NCBI RefSeq assembly: GCF_018336975.1
Contig: NZ_CP025572.1
Coordinates: 688,028 to 709,351, forward strand
DNA length: 21,324 bases
Source of the DNA: Marinomonas sp. CT5
Lineage (GTDB): Bacteria > Pseudomonadota > Gammaproteobacteria > Pseudomonadales > Marinomonadaceae
Reading direction: 5' to 3'
Part shown: positions 1 through 8,288 of the stretch, in pieces
Layout of the letters: each line of letters begins with the position of its first letter
Position numbering within the stretch: position 1 is the first letter of the stretch
The notes under the pieces: generated by a model
What the model was told of the DNA's origin: nothing
Database searches by the model: none
The model's input: only the letters and a program-made list of their open reading frames with translations
Program-made: the position numbers and the translations under genes

Positions 1-354
1 GCTGGTCGATATCGACTCGGTAGGGATCAGGTGAGCCCCTGCCATAGCGCCTTTGCGCGGCTTGTAGGGCTTTCCTTGTCTTGCTAATTTATGCCGCCAT
101 CCTTGCTCAAATACAATCTTATAGACGGTATTACAACAGACTTTTAATGTAGGCAGTGTTCTGGTCGTGGTTGCATGTGTGTGAGCTACCTCAGCAGAAT
201 ACTTGTTATCGAGACATCGTCTCAGTTCACGAGCAATCGTTTTATTGCTTCTCTTAAGCTTGTTTGCGATGGTTCTTGCTGAAAATCCTAGTTCCTTTAG
301 GCCTTCAATCTGGTATCGTTCTTTTAGTGTCAGTTGCTTATATTGGTTGTTCAT
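1..354 (-). pseudogene. IS30-family transposase, N-terminal part, broken
   Basis: Reading the minus strand from the ATG at 352-354 gives a helix-turn-helix N-terminus (LTLKERYQIEGLKELG, then NKLKRSNKTIARELRR) typical of IS30-family transposases. The frame is open to the window edge but damaged in two places. First, the segment between the AHTHATTTRT stretch and NTVYKIVFEQGW is several tens of residues shorter than in the family, so an internal deletion is likely. Second, after LIP the frame gives TESISTS, whereas a one-base shift near position 21 restores the expected RVDIDQ run; CCTAAC reduced to CCTAC explains it. The rest of the gene lies outside the window. I read it as a dead element marking the left edge of the sugar island. 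Confidence 0.8.
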
Positions 355-501
355 TTTTGGACGACCTTGGTGGATTGTGTGAGAACTCGAAGCCTATAGG
401 CAACTGACTCTCTTATCTATACCAAGTGTGTCGGTTATTGTTGAGATCTAAGCTATACATTGCAAACTGAATTTTTAAATTATCGGAATCAATAAGTGAC
501 T
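355..501. other. IS30 outer end and leader of the first sugar gene
   Basis: This 147-bp stretch lies between the IS30 transposase start and the epimerase gene. It should contain the terminal inverted repeat of the IS30 element, probably in the 400-450 area, but I cannot fix the end without the partner repeat. I see no clear sigma-70 promoter and no JUMPstart-like motif here. The operon promoter could be supplied by the IS end, which is inference. Confidence 0.35.
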
Positions 502-1476
502 ATGAAATACTTGGTAACAGGCGCAGCCGGTTTTATCGGTATGCATACATGCAGACGATTGCTTGATGATGGGCATGAAGTGGTTGGTCTTGATAACTTA
601 AATGCTTATTACATCCCCCGTCTTAAACAGCATCGCTTGGCTCAGCTAGAAGGGTATTCAAATTTCCGTTTTATAAAAATGGATTTGGCTGATCGTGAAG
701 GTATTGCGCAACTGTTCAAAACAGAGCAATTCAAACGAGTGATACATCTTGCTGCTCAAGCTGGAGTGCGTTATTCATTAGAAGCGCCATTTGACTATGT
801 TGATAGCAATTTAGCCGGAATGGTGTCGATACTTGAAGGGTGTCGCCATAATAAAGTTGGACACCTAGTATATGCTTCTTCGAGCTCTGTGTATGGCATG
901 AACGCAAGCATACCTTTCTCTGAGTCGGATAATGTTGATTTTCCTGTTTCTCTTTATGCAGCCACCAAAAAATCCAACGAATTAATGGCTTACTCATACT
1001 CACACCTTTACAATATCCCAACCACTGGCTTACGTTTTTTTACTGTTTATGGCCCCGGAGGTCGTCCAGATATGGCTTCATGGCTGTTTACTGAGTCGAT
1101 ACTGAACGAGCAGCCGATAAAAGTTTTTAACCATGGAAAAATGCAGCGTGACTTTTCCTATATCGACGATATTGTTGAAGGGGTTATAAGAGTCCAAGAT
1201 GTTATTTCTAATGGAAAAGCCCCTTACTCTATTTTCAATATAGGTAATAACAACCCCGTTGAGCTGTCTGTTTTTATCGAAGCTATAGAAAGTGCATGCG
1301 GTAAAACAGCGCAGAAAAACTATATGGATATGCAACCTAGGGATGTTCCCAGAACCTATGCTTATACCGCTCGGCTTGAACAGGCTGTCGGTTATAAGCC
1401 GGCAACCTCTATTCAGGAGGGTATGAAAAAGTTTGTGACTTGGTATAAAGAATTTCAAAAGGAACTTAGTGCATGA
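502..1476 (+). CDS. UDP-glucuronate 4-epimerase (NAD-dependent, extended SDR)
   Basis: This cytosolic enzyme would interconvert UDP-glucuronate and UDP-galacturonate. The 324-residue protein starts [13 protein letters not shown], giving the nucleotide-binding TGxxGxxG motif at residues 6-13. [11 protein letters not shown] follows, matching the UDP-glucuronate epimerase branch. The catalytic SDR residues are visible as the YASSSSVYG stretch and Y152-x3-K156 (YAATK). I chose the ATG at 502 over the GTG at 496 because family members start exactly at MKxLVTGxAGFIG. No strong ribosome-binding site is visible for either. The stop overlaps the start of ugd by four bases, so the two are translationally linked and act in succession on UDP-glucuronate. 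A UDP-glucose or UDP-GlcNAc 4-epimerase is less likely given the sequence type and the ugd partner. Confidence 0.87.
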   Translation: MKYLVTGAAGFIGMHTCRRLLDDGHEVVGLDNLNAYYIPRLKQHRLAQLEGYSNFRFIKMDLADREGIAQLFKTEQFKRVIHLAAQAGVRYSLEAPFDYVDSNLAGMVSILEGCRHNKVGHLVYASSSSVYGMNASIPFSESDNVDFPVSLYAATKKSNELMAYSYSHLYNIPTTGLRFFTVYGPGGRPDMASWLFTESILNEQPIKVFNHGKMQRDFSYIDDIVEGVIRVQDVISNGKAPYSIFNIGNNNPVELSVFIEAIESACGKTAQKNYMDMQPRDVPRTYAYTARLEQAVGYKPATSIQEGMKKFVTWYKEFQKELSA

Positions 1477-2639
1477 AGATCGCTGTAGCGGGTACTGGAT
1501 ATGTTGGTTTATCTAATGCAATGCTTCTGGCTCAGCATAATGAGGTTGTTACGGTAGATATCCTTCCTGAAAAAGTGGAAATGCTGAATAATAAAAAATC
1601 TCTTATTATCGATAAAGAGATTGAGGACTTTCTTTCAAATGAAACATTAAATTTCAGAGCAACTCCTGATAAAAGAGAGGCTTATAAAAATGCAGAATTT
1701 GTTATTATTGCAACCCCCACGGACTATGATCCTCAAATAAACTATTTTAATACTCGAAGTGTTGAATCAGTCATTGAAGATGTTATCGCTATTAACCCTT
1801 TCGCTGTTATGGTTATAAAATCTATTGTAGCCGTTGGCTACACTTCACGGGTTAAAGAAAAATTTGATAGCCAGAATATTATTTTCTCACCTGAATTTTT
1901 ACGTAAAGGTGAGGCATTATATGATAATCTTTATCCTTCCCGAATTATTGTTGGTGAGAAGCCAGCAAGAGCGGAAACCTTTGCTAAACTTCTTATGGCA
2001 GGGGTGTATAAAGAGAATATTGATACTTTGTTTACTGACAGCACAGAAGCTGAAGGGGTTAGACTTTTCTCTAACACCTACTTTGCTTTGCGCGTTGCCT
2101 ACTTCAATGAATTAGATACTTATTGTGAACCCCATGGTTTAGACACCAAGCAAATTATAGAAGGTGTTTCTTTAGATCCTCGTATTGGAAATCATTATAA
2201 CAACCCAAGTTTTGGTTATGGTGGTTATTGTCTACCAAAAGACACCAAACAGCTTTTGGCAAATTACCAAGAAGTTCCTAATAATCCTATTAAAGTAATT
2301 GTCGATTCAAATAGTACCCGTAAAGACTTTATTGCTGATTCCATTCTAAAACGTAACCCTAAAGTGGTTGGGATTTTTCGTTTAGTAATGAAAAATGTCA
2401 GTGATAACTTCCGCTCTTCTGCCATTCAAGGAGTTATGAAACGAATTAAAGCCAAGGGTGTTGAAGTTGTTGTTTATGAGCCGGTGTTAGATAATGAGCA
2501 CTTTTTTCATTCGCGAGTAATAAAAATGCTTGATGAATTCAAAAGTATCTCAGATGTTATTGTCGCTAATAGACCATCACAAAGATTGTCTGATGTAGCG
2601 GATAAAGTTTATACCCGAGATATTTTTGGTAACGATTAA
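1473..2639 (+). CDS. ugd: UDP-glucose 6-dehydrogenase
   Basis: It oxidises UDP-glucose to UDP-glucuronate with two NAD+, in the cytosol. The 388-residue protein has the short bacterial Ugd layout. The N-terminal Rossmann motif is [20 protein letters not shown], followed by [13 protein letters not shown] (about 139-151), the helix [17 protein letters not shown] (about 201-217), and the catalytic-cysteine motif [14 protein letters not shown] with Cys253. The C-terminal domain carries [16 protein letters not shown]. It overlaps the epimerase stop by four bases (ATGA type), so the pair forms a UDP-GlcA/UDP-GalA supply unit. In the usual KSTVPVGYT motif this copy reads KSIVAVGYT, a mild departure. 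A UDP-ManNAc or UDP-GlcNAc dehydrogenase is less likely because the length and active-site context match the short Ugd type. Confidence 0.93.
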   Translation: MKIAVAGTGYVGLSNAMLLAQHNEVVTVDILPEKVEMLNNKKSLIIDKEIEDFLSNETLNFRATPDKREAYKNAEFVIIATPTDYDPQINYFNTRSVESVIEDVIAINPFAVMVIKSIVAVGYTSRVKEKFDSQNIIFSPEFLRKGEALYDNLYPSRIIVGEKPARAETFAKLLMAGVYKENIDTLFTDSTEAEGVRLFSNTYFALRVAYFNELDTYCEPHGLDTKQIIEGVSLDPRIGNHYNNPSFGYGGYCLPKDTKQLLANYQEVPNNPIKVIVDSNSTRKDFIADSILKRNPKVVGIFRLVMKNVSDNFRSSAIQGVMKRIKAKGVEVVVYEPVLDNEHFFHSRVIKMLDEFKSISDVIVANRPSQRLSDVADKVYTRDIFGND

Positions 2640-2685
2640 ATTTTCTTAGCTATGTGAATTTATAGATAAAAGGGTGGAAGATATT

Positions 2686-3651
2686 GTGCATAATATTTTA
2701 ATTGTTGGTGCTGGTCAGTTAGGTAGTCGTCATTTACAAGGTGCTTTGCTAAGCACCTTTCCCTTGAGTATATCCGTTGTAGATCCTTCTGAGCAGTCTT
2801 TATCTGTTGCAAAGGAAAGAGCGCTTCAAGTACAACCGTCTAATAAGAAATCTGAAGTCTTCTATATGTCTACTTTACCTGAAGGGCAGGAAATTGACAT
2901 ATGTATTCTTTCTACATCAGCGGATATAAGAGCCGATATTGCAAGGAAAATTATAGCTAAAAATCAAGTTAGTCATATGGTCTTTGAAAAAGTTTTGTTT
3001 CAAAAAGAATCTGATTATTTTGAATTAGAAAAGCTTCTAGAAGAGAAAAGTGTTTGGGGATGGGTCAATTGTCCACGTAGAGTCTATGGCGAATATCAAG
3101 AAATTAGATCAAGTTTGGACTTGTCTTCCCCTGTTGAGGTTTCCGTTTTCGGAAGTGGATGGGGGATGGCATGTAATAGTGTTCATTTTTTGGATTTATT
3201 TTCTTATTTAATTGGTGACCTTCCTGACATAAATATAAAAGAAAGTTATTTGGACACTGAGATAATAAAGAGCAAAAGAAGTGGCTACTACGAGGTAACA
3301 GGATCCATAACTTTTCAATCTGAAAAACATTCTATTAAAGTAGAGTGCACCCAAGAAGAAGGCGTTGAGCTAAATGTTTTAATTAAAAACGCAGGTAATT
3401 CATATTTTATAAATGAGATCGGGAGAGTTTGGGAAAGGGAAGTCAACGGAGAGTGCTGTAGTGGTTCATATGACCCTAAAATGCAAAGTATGCTAACTGG
3501 TGTCTATTTAGATGAATTGCTAAGTTCGAATGTAGTTGGCCTGACTCCCTTTTTACAGTCTTGTCGAGTTCATACTCCTTTTGTCAAGTGTTTAATGCAA
3601 CACTTCCGTTTTTACCTTGATGCTAATATTGATAAATGCCCAATAACATAA
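2686..3651 (+). CDS. Gfo/Idh/MocA-family oxidoreductase, role unknown (first copy)
   Basis: The 321-residue protein has an NAD(P)-binding N-terminus (ILIVGAGQLGSRHLQG) and a C-terminal domain with the family helix HFLDLFSYLIGD, where the His and Asp normally sit near the substrate. The usual EKP motif reads EKV here (VFEKVLFQ), keeping the Lys that contacts the cofactor and substrate. I chose the GTG at 2686 because AGGGTGGA lies six to seven bases upstream; the GTG at 2674 sits inside that ribosome-binding site. It follows ugd by 46 bp and precedes a second, divergent Gfo/Idh gene. The substrate is probably a nucleotide sugar or sugar acid of the same locus, but nothing in the sequence identifies it. 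Similar genes sit in other nonulosonate and O-antigen clusters. Confidence 0.72.
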   Translation: MHNILIVGAGQLGSRHLQGALLSTFPLSISVVDPSEQSLSVAKERALQVQPSNKKSEVFYMSTLPEGQEIDICILSTSADIRADIARKIIAKNQVSHMVFEKVLFQKESDYFELEKLLEEKSVWGWVNCPRRVYGEYQEIRSSLDLSSPVEVSVFGSGWGMACNSVHFLDLFSYLIGDLPDINIKESYLDTEIIKSKRSGYYEVTGSITFQSEKHSIKVECTQEEGVELNVLIKNAGNSYFINEIGRVWEREVNGECCSGSYDPKMQSMLTGVYLDELLSSNVVGLTPFLQSCRVHTPFVKCLMQHFRFYLDANIDKCPIT

Positions 3652-3673
3652 ACTTTAAAGGTTGGAAATACTG

Positions 3674-4609
3674 ATGATTTGGTTAATCGGTTCAGGTGGA
3701 ATGTCTGTAGATTATACTACGGTCCTAAACTCACTAGGCGTAGATTATATTGTTGTAGGTAGAGGCGCTAACTCTGCTGAAGAGTTTAAAAAAAGAGCTG
3801 GTGTTGATGTTGTGGTGGGGGGGACTGAAAAATTAATTTCTGAGTCGACAGAGGTTCCAGACGCTGCAATTATCAGTGTCGGAGTTGAGCAGTTATACAA
3901 TGTGACTTCTCTGCTTATAGAATTTGGTGTTAAAAATATATTAGTCGAAAAGCCAGCTGCTTTGTCTTTTAACGAAATAGATGATTTGTATCAGCTGTCT
4001 ATAAAAAAGTCCTGTTCTATTTTTATTGCCTATAATCGCCGCTTTTTTTCATCTGTTTTGGAACTGAGAAGCAGAGTCATTGAAGAGGGGGGCGTTACTT
4101 CATTTAACTTTGAATTCACTGAATGGAGTCATAAAATTGAGAAGCTAGATAAACCAGAAATTGTTCTAGAAAAATGGCTTTTGTCAAACTCTACCCATAT
4201 TGTTGATTTGGCTTTTTATTTAGGGGGAAAACCTTCCGAGATTGCCAGTTTTGTGCGAGGAGGTGTTTCTTGGCACCCAAATGGATCTGTATTTACGGGT
4301 TCGGGTGTCACTGAAAAGGGTGCCTTGTTTAGCTATTGTGCAAATTGGGAATCAGCGGGTCGTTGGGCCGTGGAAGTTTTAACAAAAGAAAATAGATATT
4401 ATTTATCCCCAATTGAAGAGCTTCAGGTTCAGAAAAGAGGGCAGATAAATAAAGAGGCTGTTGAGATCAATGATCAGCTGGATAAAAGCTTTAAGCCAGG
4501 GTTGTATAAACAAGTAAAAGCCTTTTTAGAAAAGGATCATGATCTATTGTGCTCTATAAAAGAACACAGAGACATATTTTCGGTTTATGAAAAAATTGCA
4601 GGATATTAG
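3674..4609 (+). CDS. Gfo/Idh/MocA-family oxidoreductase, role unknown (second copy)
   Basis: The 311-residue protein begins MIWLIGSGGMSVDY, a Rossmann glycine motif. It carries the intact family signature VEKPAAL, then YNRRFF, and the catalytic-side helix STHIVDLAFYLGG. I chose the ATG at 3674 because GGTTGGA lies about seven bases before it; the TTG at 3662 is inside that site. It lies 22 bp after the first Gfo/Idh gene and is very likely co-transcribed. The two copies share the fold but little obvious sequence, so they are not a recent tandem duplication. The function is an NAD(P)-dependent redox step on a sugar; the substrate is unknown. The short N-terminus and the GSGGM form resemble oxidoreductases found beside sialic-acid-like synthesis genes. 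Confidence 0.75.
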   Translation: MIWLIGSGGMSVDYTTVLNSLGVDYIVVGRGANSAEEFKKRAGVDVVVGGTEKLISESTEVPDAAIISVGVEQLYNVTSLLIEFGVKNILVEKPAALSFNEIDDLYQLSIKKSCSIFIAYNRRFFSSVLELRSRVIEEGGVTSFNFEFTEWSHKIEKLDKPEIVLEKWLLSNSTHIVDLAFYLGGKPSEIASFVRGGVSWHPNGSVFTGSGVTEKGALFSYCANWESAGRWAVEVLTKENRYYLSPIEELQVQKRGQINKEAVEINDQLDKSFKPGLYKQVKAFLEKDHDLLCSIKEHRDIFSVYEKIAGY

Positions 4610-4640
4610 TTTTATTTTGTACAACGAGTATTAGGAATTT

Positions 4641-4697
4641 ATGATAACAGTACCTATAGATAGAGGCCCTGAAAAGTGCCTATTATCTGGGCTATAG
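4641..4697 (+). other. Possible 18-codon upstream reading frame overlapping an inverted repeat
   Basis: An ATG at 4641 preceded by AGGA opens an 18-codon frame ending in TAG at 4695-4697. It runs through both arms of the inverted repeat at 4652-4699, so ribosomes on it would melt that hairpin. No protein match is recognised. It may be chance, or a leader peptide for the legB operon. Confidence 0.2.
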
Positions 4698-4699
4698 GT
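4652..4699. promoter_or_regulatory. Imperfect inverted repeat in the leader before legB
   Basis: Perfect 8-base arms ACCTATAG (4652-4659) and CTATAGGT (4692-4699) enclose a second, imperfect pair, GATAGAGGC (4659-4667) and GCCTATTATC (4678-4687). No T-tract follows on either strand, so an intrinsic terminator is unlikely. It sits in the only gap over 100 bp between plus-strand genes, between the uronate/oxidoreductase genes and the nonulosonate operon. An operator or an mRNA leader structure are both possible. The rest of the 140-bp gap shows no clear promoter hexamers. Confidence 0.45.
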
Positions 4700-4749
4700 T
4701 CTCTAGCTAGTAATACGTAAGTTGTATTTTTGTAATTTAGGGGAAAAAA

Positions 4750-5937
4750 TTGGATTTATTAAGTTTGATAGGTCGATCTAGAGCTCTGTTTTTAGAGGAT
4801 ATTAGCACGTATGAGGAAGAGCTTTCTTCTGCAGTAAACGCATCTAAGTTTTTAGTACTTGGAGCTGCAGGATCTATTGGTCAAGCCGTGACGAGAGAGA
4901 TCTTCAAACGTAACCCTAAAAAGCTTCATGCTGTTGATATAAGCGAAAACAATCTGGTTGAACTGGTGCGAGATATACGCAGTTCATTTGGCTATATAGA
5001 GGGTGACTTTCAGACATTTGCATTGGATACTGGCTCGCTAGAATACGATGCCTTTATTAAATCTGATGGTGAGTATGATTATGTATTGAACCTCTCCGCA
5101 TTGAAGCATGTACGCAGTGAGAAAGATCCTTATACTCTTATGCGAATGATTGATGTGAATGTGTTTAATACAGACAAAACAATTCAGCAATCAATTGATC
5201 ATGGCGTTAAAAAATACTTTTGTGTTTCCACGGATAAAGCTGCAAACCCAGTGAATATGATGGGGGCTTCTAAACGCATTATGGAAATGTTTTTAATGCG
5301 TCGTAGTGAACAAATCGAAATCTCCACCGCACGTTTTGCCAATGTGGCTTTTTCTGATGGTTCTTTGCTTCATGGTTTTAATCAGCGTTTGCAAAAGAAG
5401 CAACCAATTGTAGCCCCTAACGATATAAGACGCTATTTCGTCATGCCGCAAGAATCTGGCGAATTGTGTCTTATGTCCTGCATTTTGGGTGAAAATCGAG
5501 ACATATTTTTCCCTAAGCTTAGTGAGGCTTTGCATCTTATAACCTTTGCGGAAATTGCTGTCAAATACCTTCATCAGCGCGGCTATGAGCCTTATTTATG
5601 CAGTGATGAAGAGGAAGCTCGCTCCTTAGTAACGACCCTGCCTGAACAAGGTAAGTGGCCATGTCTCTTTACTAACAGTGATACAACGGGTGAAAAAGAT
5701 TTTGAAGAGTTTTTTACAGGTCAAGAAACCGTTGATTTTGATCGCTTTGAAAACCTTGGTGTGATTAAAAATGCACCAGAATATGATCGGAACTTGTTAA
5801 CCTTGTTTGAACAATCTATTCAGCAGATGAAAAACAAACAAGAGTGGGATAAATCTCAGATTGTTAACTTGTTTTTTGAAATGATTCCAGGTTTTGGGTA
5901 TAAAGAAACAGGTAAATATCTAGATAGTAAGATGTGA
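4750..5937 (+). CDS. legB: Nucleotide-sugar N-acetylglucosamine 4,6-dehydratase (LegB-type)
   Basis: It catalyses the first committed step: NAD-dependent 4,6-dehydration of UDP- or GDP-GlcNAc to the 4-keto-6-deoxy sugar, in the cytosol. The 395-residue protein has GAAGSIGQ at residues 38-45 and VSTDKAANPVNMMGASK at about 159-175. Met replaces the usual Tyr in the YxxxK position (M171, K175), while Asp162 and Lys163 are kept. This SMK-type active site is known from the retaining WbpM/PglF dehydratases. Unlike those it has no N-terminal membrane domain and is soluble. The start is a TTG at 4750, chosen because AGGGG lies six bases upstream and no ATG fits. It is followed after about 10 bp by legC. 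Whether it uses GDP or UDP sugar cannot be read directly; the ptmE-like gene downstream favours GDP. Confidence 0.85.
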   Translation: MDLLSLIGRSRALFLEDISTYEEELSSAVNASKFLVLGAAGSIGQAVTREIFKRNPKKLHAVDISENNLVELVRDIRSSFGYIEGDFQTFALDTGSLEYDAFIKSDGEYDYVLNLSALKHVRSEKDPYTLMRMIDVNVFNTDKTIQQSIDHGVKKYFCVSTDKAANPVNMMGASKRIMEMFLMRRSEQIEISTARFANVAFSDGSLLHGFNQRLQKKQPIVAPNDIRRYFVMPQESGELCLMSCILGENRDIFFPKLSEALHLITFAEIAVKYLHQRGYEPYLCSDEEEARSLVTTLPEQGKWPCLFTNSDTTGEKDFEEFFTGQETVDFDRFENLGVIKNAPEYDRNLLTLFEQSIQQMKNKQEWDKSQIVNLFFEMIPGFGYKETGKYLDSKM

Positions 5938-5947
5938 GGAGATGGTG

Positions 5948-7093
5948 ATGGAATCTGAAAGCCTTGTGAAGTTTGTCCGTGATGTCTATCAGACGAAGGA
6001 TTTTATCCCACTCCATGCTCCAACTTTTTCGGCAAACGAAAAAGCTTATGTGGCGGAAACCATTGAAAGCACGTTTGTGTCGAGTGTTGGTAAGTTTGTT
6101 GATGAGTTTGAGCATAAAGTTGAAAGCTTTACTGCAAGCCCCCGTGCCGTTGCAACGATGAATGGAACGGCTGCACTTCATGGGGCTTTGTATATGGCAG
6201 GTGTGAAACACGGGGATTTGGTTATTACCCAAGCACTTACCTTTGTTGCCACGTGTAATGCTCTCTATCATATGGGGGCCGAACCAATTTTTGTTGATGT
6301 CTCCTCTGTTAGCTTAGGTCTATGTCCTAAAGCTGTTGCTCAATATTTGGATGAGAATGCGGAATTAACCGAATCAGGTTGTGTGCATAAAACAACTAAA
6401 CAGCGCATCAAGGCAGTAGTTCCCATGCATACCTTTGGGCATCCTGTAGAGCTAGATGAGTTGATCTCTGTATGTAATAAATGGCAACTGGTTCTGGTGG
6501 AAGATGCTGCAGAAAGCCTTGGCTCATTTTATAAAGGGAGGCATACTGGAACTCTAGGTGACTTTGGTGCTTTAAGCTTTAATGGCAATAAAATTATTAC
6601 GACCGGTGGTGGTGGTATGATTTTATGTTCCAGCGAGGAGACTGGGGCTAAAACAAAATATATTACTACAACTGCCAAGGTTCCTCACCCTTATGAGTTT
6701 TTCCATGACGAGCCCGGATTTAATTATCGTATGCCAAATATTAACGCTGCTTTAGGGTGTGCGCAAATGGAATCTTTGCCGACATTTTTAGAAAAAAAGA
6801 GAGAGCTGGCAAAACAGTATCAAGTTTTTTTTGAAGGTTCAGATTTTCAATTTGTTGTAGAACCTGAGTATGGACAATCTAATTATTGGCTAAATGCTAT
6901 TGTTTGCCCAGATGCCGAGAGCCGAAATAAAATGCTAGAGCAGACAAACCAGAAGGGAGTGATGACGCGCCCTATATGGAAGCTGATGCATAGATTGCCT
7001 ATGTTTAAGGGTGCCTTACGTGGTGACTTGACTCATTCTGAGAGTATTGAAAAGTGCCTTATTAATTTGCCTAGTTCACCAGTTTCTTTATAA
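5948..7093 (+). CDS. legC: PLP-dependent nucleotide-sugar 4-aminotransferase (LegC)
   Basis: It transfers an amino group from glutamate to C4 of the 4-keto sugar made by LegB. The 381-residue protein belongs to the DegT/DnrJ/EryC1/StrS family. It has the LegC-like N-terminus (FVRDVYQ, FIPLHAPTF, then STFVSSVGKFVDEFE), MNGTAALHGAL for PLP phosphate contacts, VEDAAESLGS with Asp186 near the PLP nitrogen, and FNGNKIITTGGGG with Lys215 as the Schiff-base lysine. The ATG at 5948 is preferred over 5942 because GAGGAG (5936-5941) lies six bases before it. LegC family members have this compact length. It lies between legB and legG in a run with almost no spacers, which fixes its pathway role well. 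Confidence 0.91.
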   Translation: MESESLVKFVRDVYQTKDFIPLHAPTFSANEKAYVAETIESTFVSSVGKFVDEFEHKVESFTASPRAVATMNGTAALHGALYMAGVKHGDLVITQALTFVATCNALYHMGAEPIFVDVSSVSLGLCPKAVAQYLDENAELTESGCVHKTTKQRIKAVVPMHTFGHPVELDELISVCNKWQLVLVEDAAESLGSFYKGRHTGTLGDFGALSFNGNKIITTGGGGMILCSSEETGAKTKYITTTAKVPHPYEFFHDEPGFNYRMPNINAALGCAQMESLPTFLEKKRELAKQYQVFFEGSDFQFVVEPEYGQSNYWLNAIVCPDAESRNKMLEQTNQKGVMTRPIWKLMHRLPMFKGALRGDLTHSESIEKCLINLPSSPVSL

Positions 7094-7102
7094 AGGATTT
7101 TT

Positions 7103-8281
7103 ATGGTTACCAATATAAAGAAAGTCGCTGTGTTCACAGGAACAAGAGCAGAATATGGTTTGCTTTATTGGCTTCTAAAAGATATTCAAGATGATCCTGA
7201 TCTTCAGCTGCAACTACTTGTTACAGGGATGCATTTATCTCCTGAGTTTGGGGAAACTTATCAGCAGATAGAAAAAGATGGATTTAACATCGACGAGAAG
7301 ATTGAGATATTACTTTCATCTAACTCTGCACAAGGAACTGCTAAAAGTATGGGGCTAGGGGTGCTAGGGTTTACTGATGCCTTATCGCGCCTTAAGCCTA
7401 GTGTATTGGTAATACTTGGTGATCGTTTCGAGGCTCTAGCTGCGGCTCAAACAGCAATGATTTTGCGTATACCTGTTTTTCATCTACATGGTGGTGAGAT
7501 TACAGAAGGCGCTTATGATGATTCAATTCGTCACGCAATTACCAAACTTAGCTATCTACATGGAACTTCAACCGAAGAGTATCGTCAGCGTGTTATTCAA
7601 TTAGGAGAGTCGCCGGAGAGAGTAAGGAATATCGGTGCTATAGGTCTTGATCACCTAAAACGATCTGATTTTATGAGCGTAGCGCAGTTATCTGATTCCC
7701 TTCAGTTTAACCTTAAATCTCCATATTTTCTGGTGACTTATCACCCTGTAACAATCGGAGAAGAGCAGCCTGTTTCCAGTTTTCAAGCATTATTGAGCGC
7801 TCTTGATACCTATCCTGATTACCAAGTTATTTTAACCTATCCAAACGCAGATGATGGTGGCAGGAGTATTATTCCCTTGTTAGAAGAGTATGCAAGGTCA
7901 CGGCCAGAGCGTGTATTGGCCATTCCGTCTTTAGGACAGGTACGTTATTTGAGTGCAGTTAAGCATTCGATGGCAGTTATAGGTAACTCTTCTAGTGGAA
8001 TTATTGAAGTTCCAGCATTTGATGTGCCTACAGTTAATATAGGTGTTCGACAAAAGGGACGTTTGGCAGCAAAAAGCGTATTGCATTGCCAAGCTAAACA
8101 GGTAGATATTGAGAGTGCAATTAAGATTGCTATTGATGGCAGTTATAAGGATGCTTGTGAAGTTATTTATAACCCTTACGGAGAAGGAGATAGTTGTACT
8201 CAAGTGATTGAAATGATTAAAACTCTAGATTTTGATCCGGCTAAGTCGTTTTTTGATGTAAATTTTGAACCAATTAAATGA
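7103..8281 (+). CDS. legG: Hydrolysing nucleotide-sugar 2-epimerase (LegG/NeuC family)
   Basis: It removes the nucleotide and inverts C2 of the diacetamido-trideoxy hexose, giving the free 2,4-diacetamido-2,4,6-trideoxymannose used by LegI. The 392-residue protein shows the NeuC/LegG motifs VAVFTGTRAEYGLLYWLL at the start, LGDRFEALAAA (about 105-115), LHGGEITEGAYDDSIRH (about 128-144), VTYHPVT, and the nucleotide-binding GNSSSGIIEVP near the C-terminus. The start ATG at 7103 follows an AAAGGA site. Its stop TGA overlaps the ribosome-binding GAGG of legI, indicating coupled translation. A classical NeuC on UDP-GlcNAc is the alternative, but the legB/legC neighbours make the 6-deoxy diamino sugar the expected substrate. 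Confidence 0.9.
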   Translation: MVTNIKKVAVFTGTRAEYGLLYWLLKDIQDDPDLQLQLLVTGMHLSPEFGETYQQIEKDGFNIDEKIEILLSSNSAQGTAKSMGLGVLGFTDALSRLKPSVLVILGDRFEALAAAQTAMILRIPVFHLHGGEITEGAYDDSIRHAITKLSYLHGTSTEEYRQRVIQLGESPERVRNIGAIGLDHLKRSDFMSVAQLSDSLQFNLKSPYFLVTYHPVTIGEEQPVSSFQALLSALDTYPDYQVILTYPNADDGGRSIIPLLEEYARSRPERVLAIPSLGQVRYLSAVKHSMAVIGNSSSGIIEVPAFDVPTVNIGVRQKGRLAAKSVLHCQAKQVDIESAIKIAIDGSYKDACEVIYNPYGEGDSCTQVIEMIKTLDFDPAKSFFDVNFEPIK

Positions 8282-8288
8282 GGTTGGT

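Noticed and set aside
355..501. JUMPstart/ops-type antitermination element before the first sugar gene
   Set aside because: No GGCGGTAG-like core was found here or in the 4610-4749 gap.
1078..1458. 126-codon antisense frame within the epimerase gene
   Set aside because: It lies wholly inside a well-recognised enzyme on the other strand, has no recognisable motif, and shows no ribosome-binding site; several similar antisense frames elsewhere were dismissed for the same reason.
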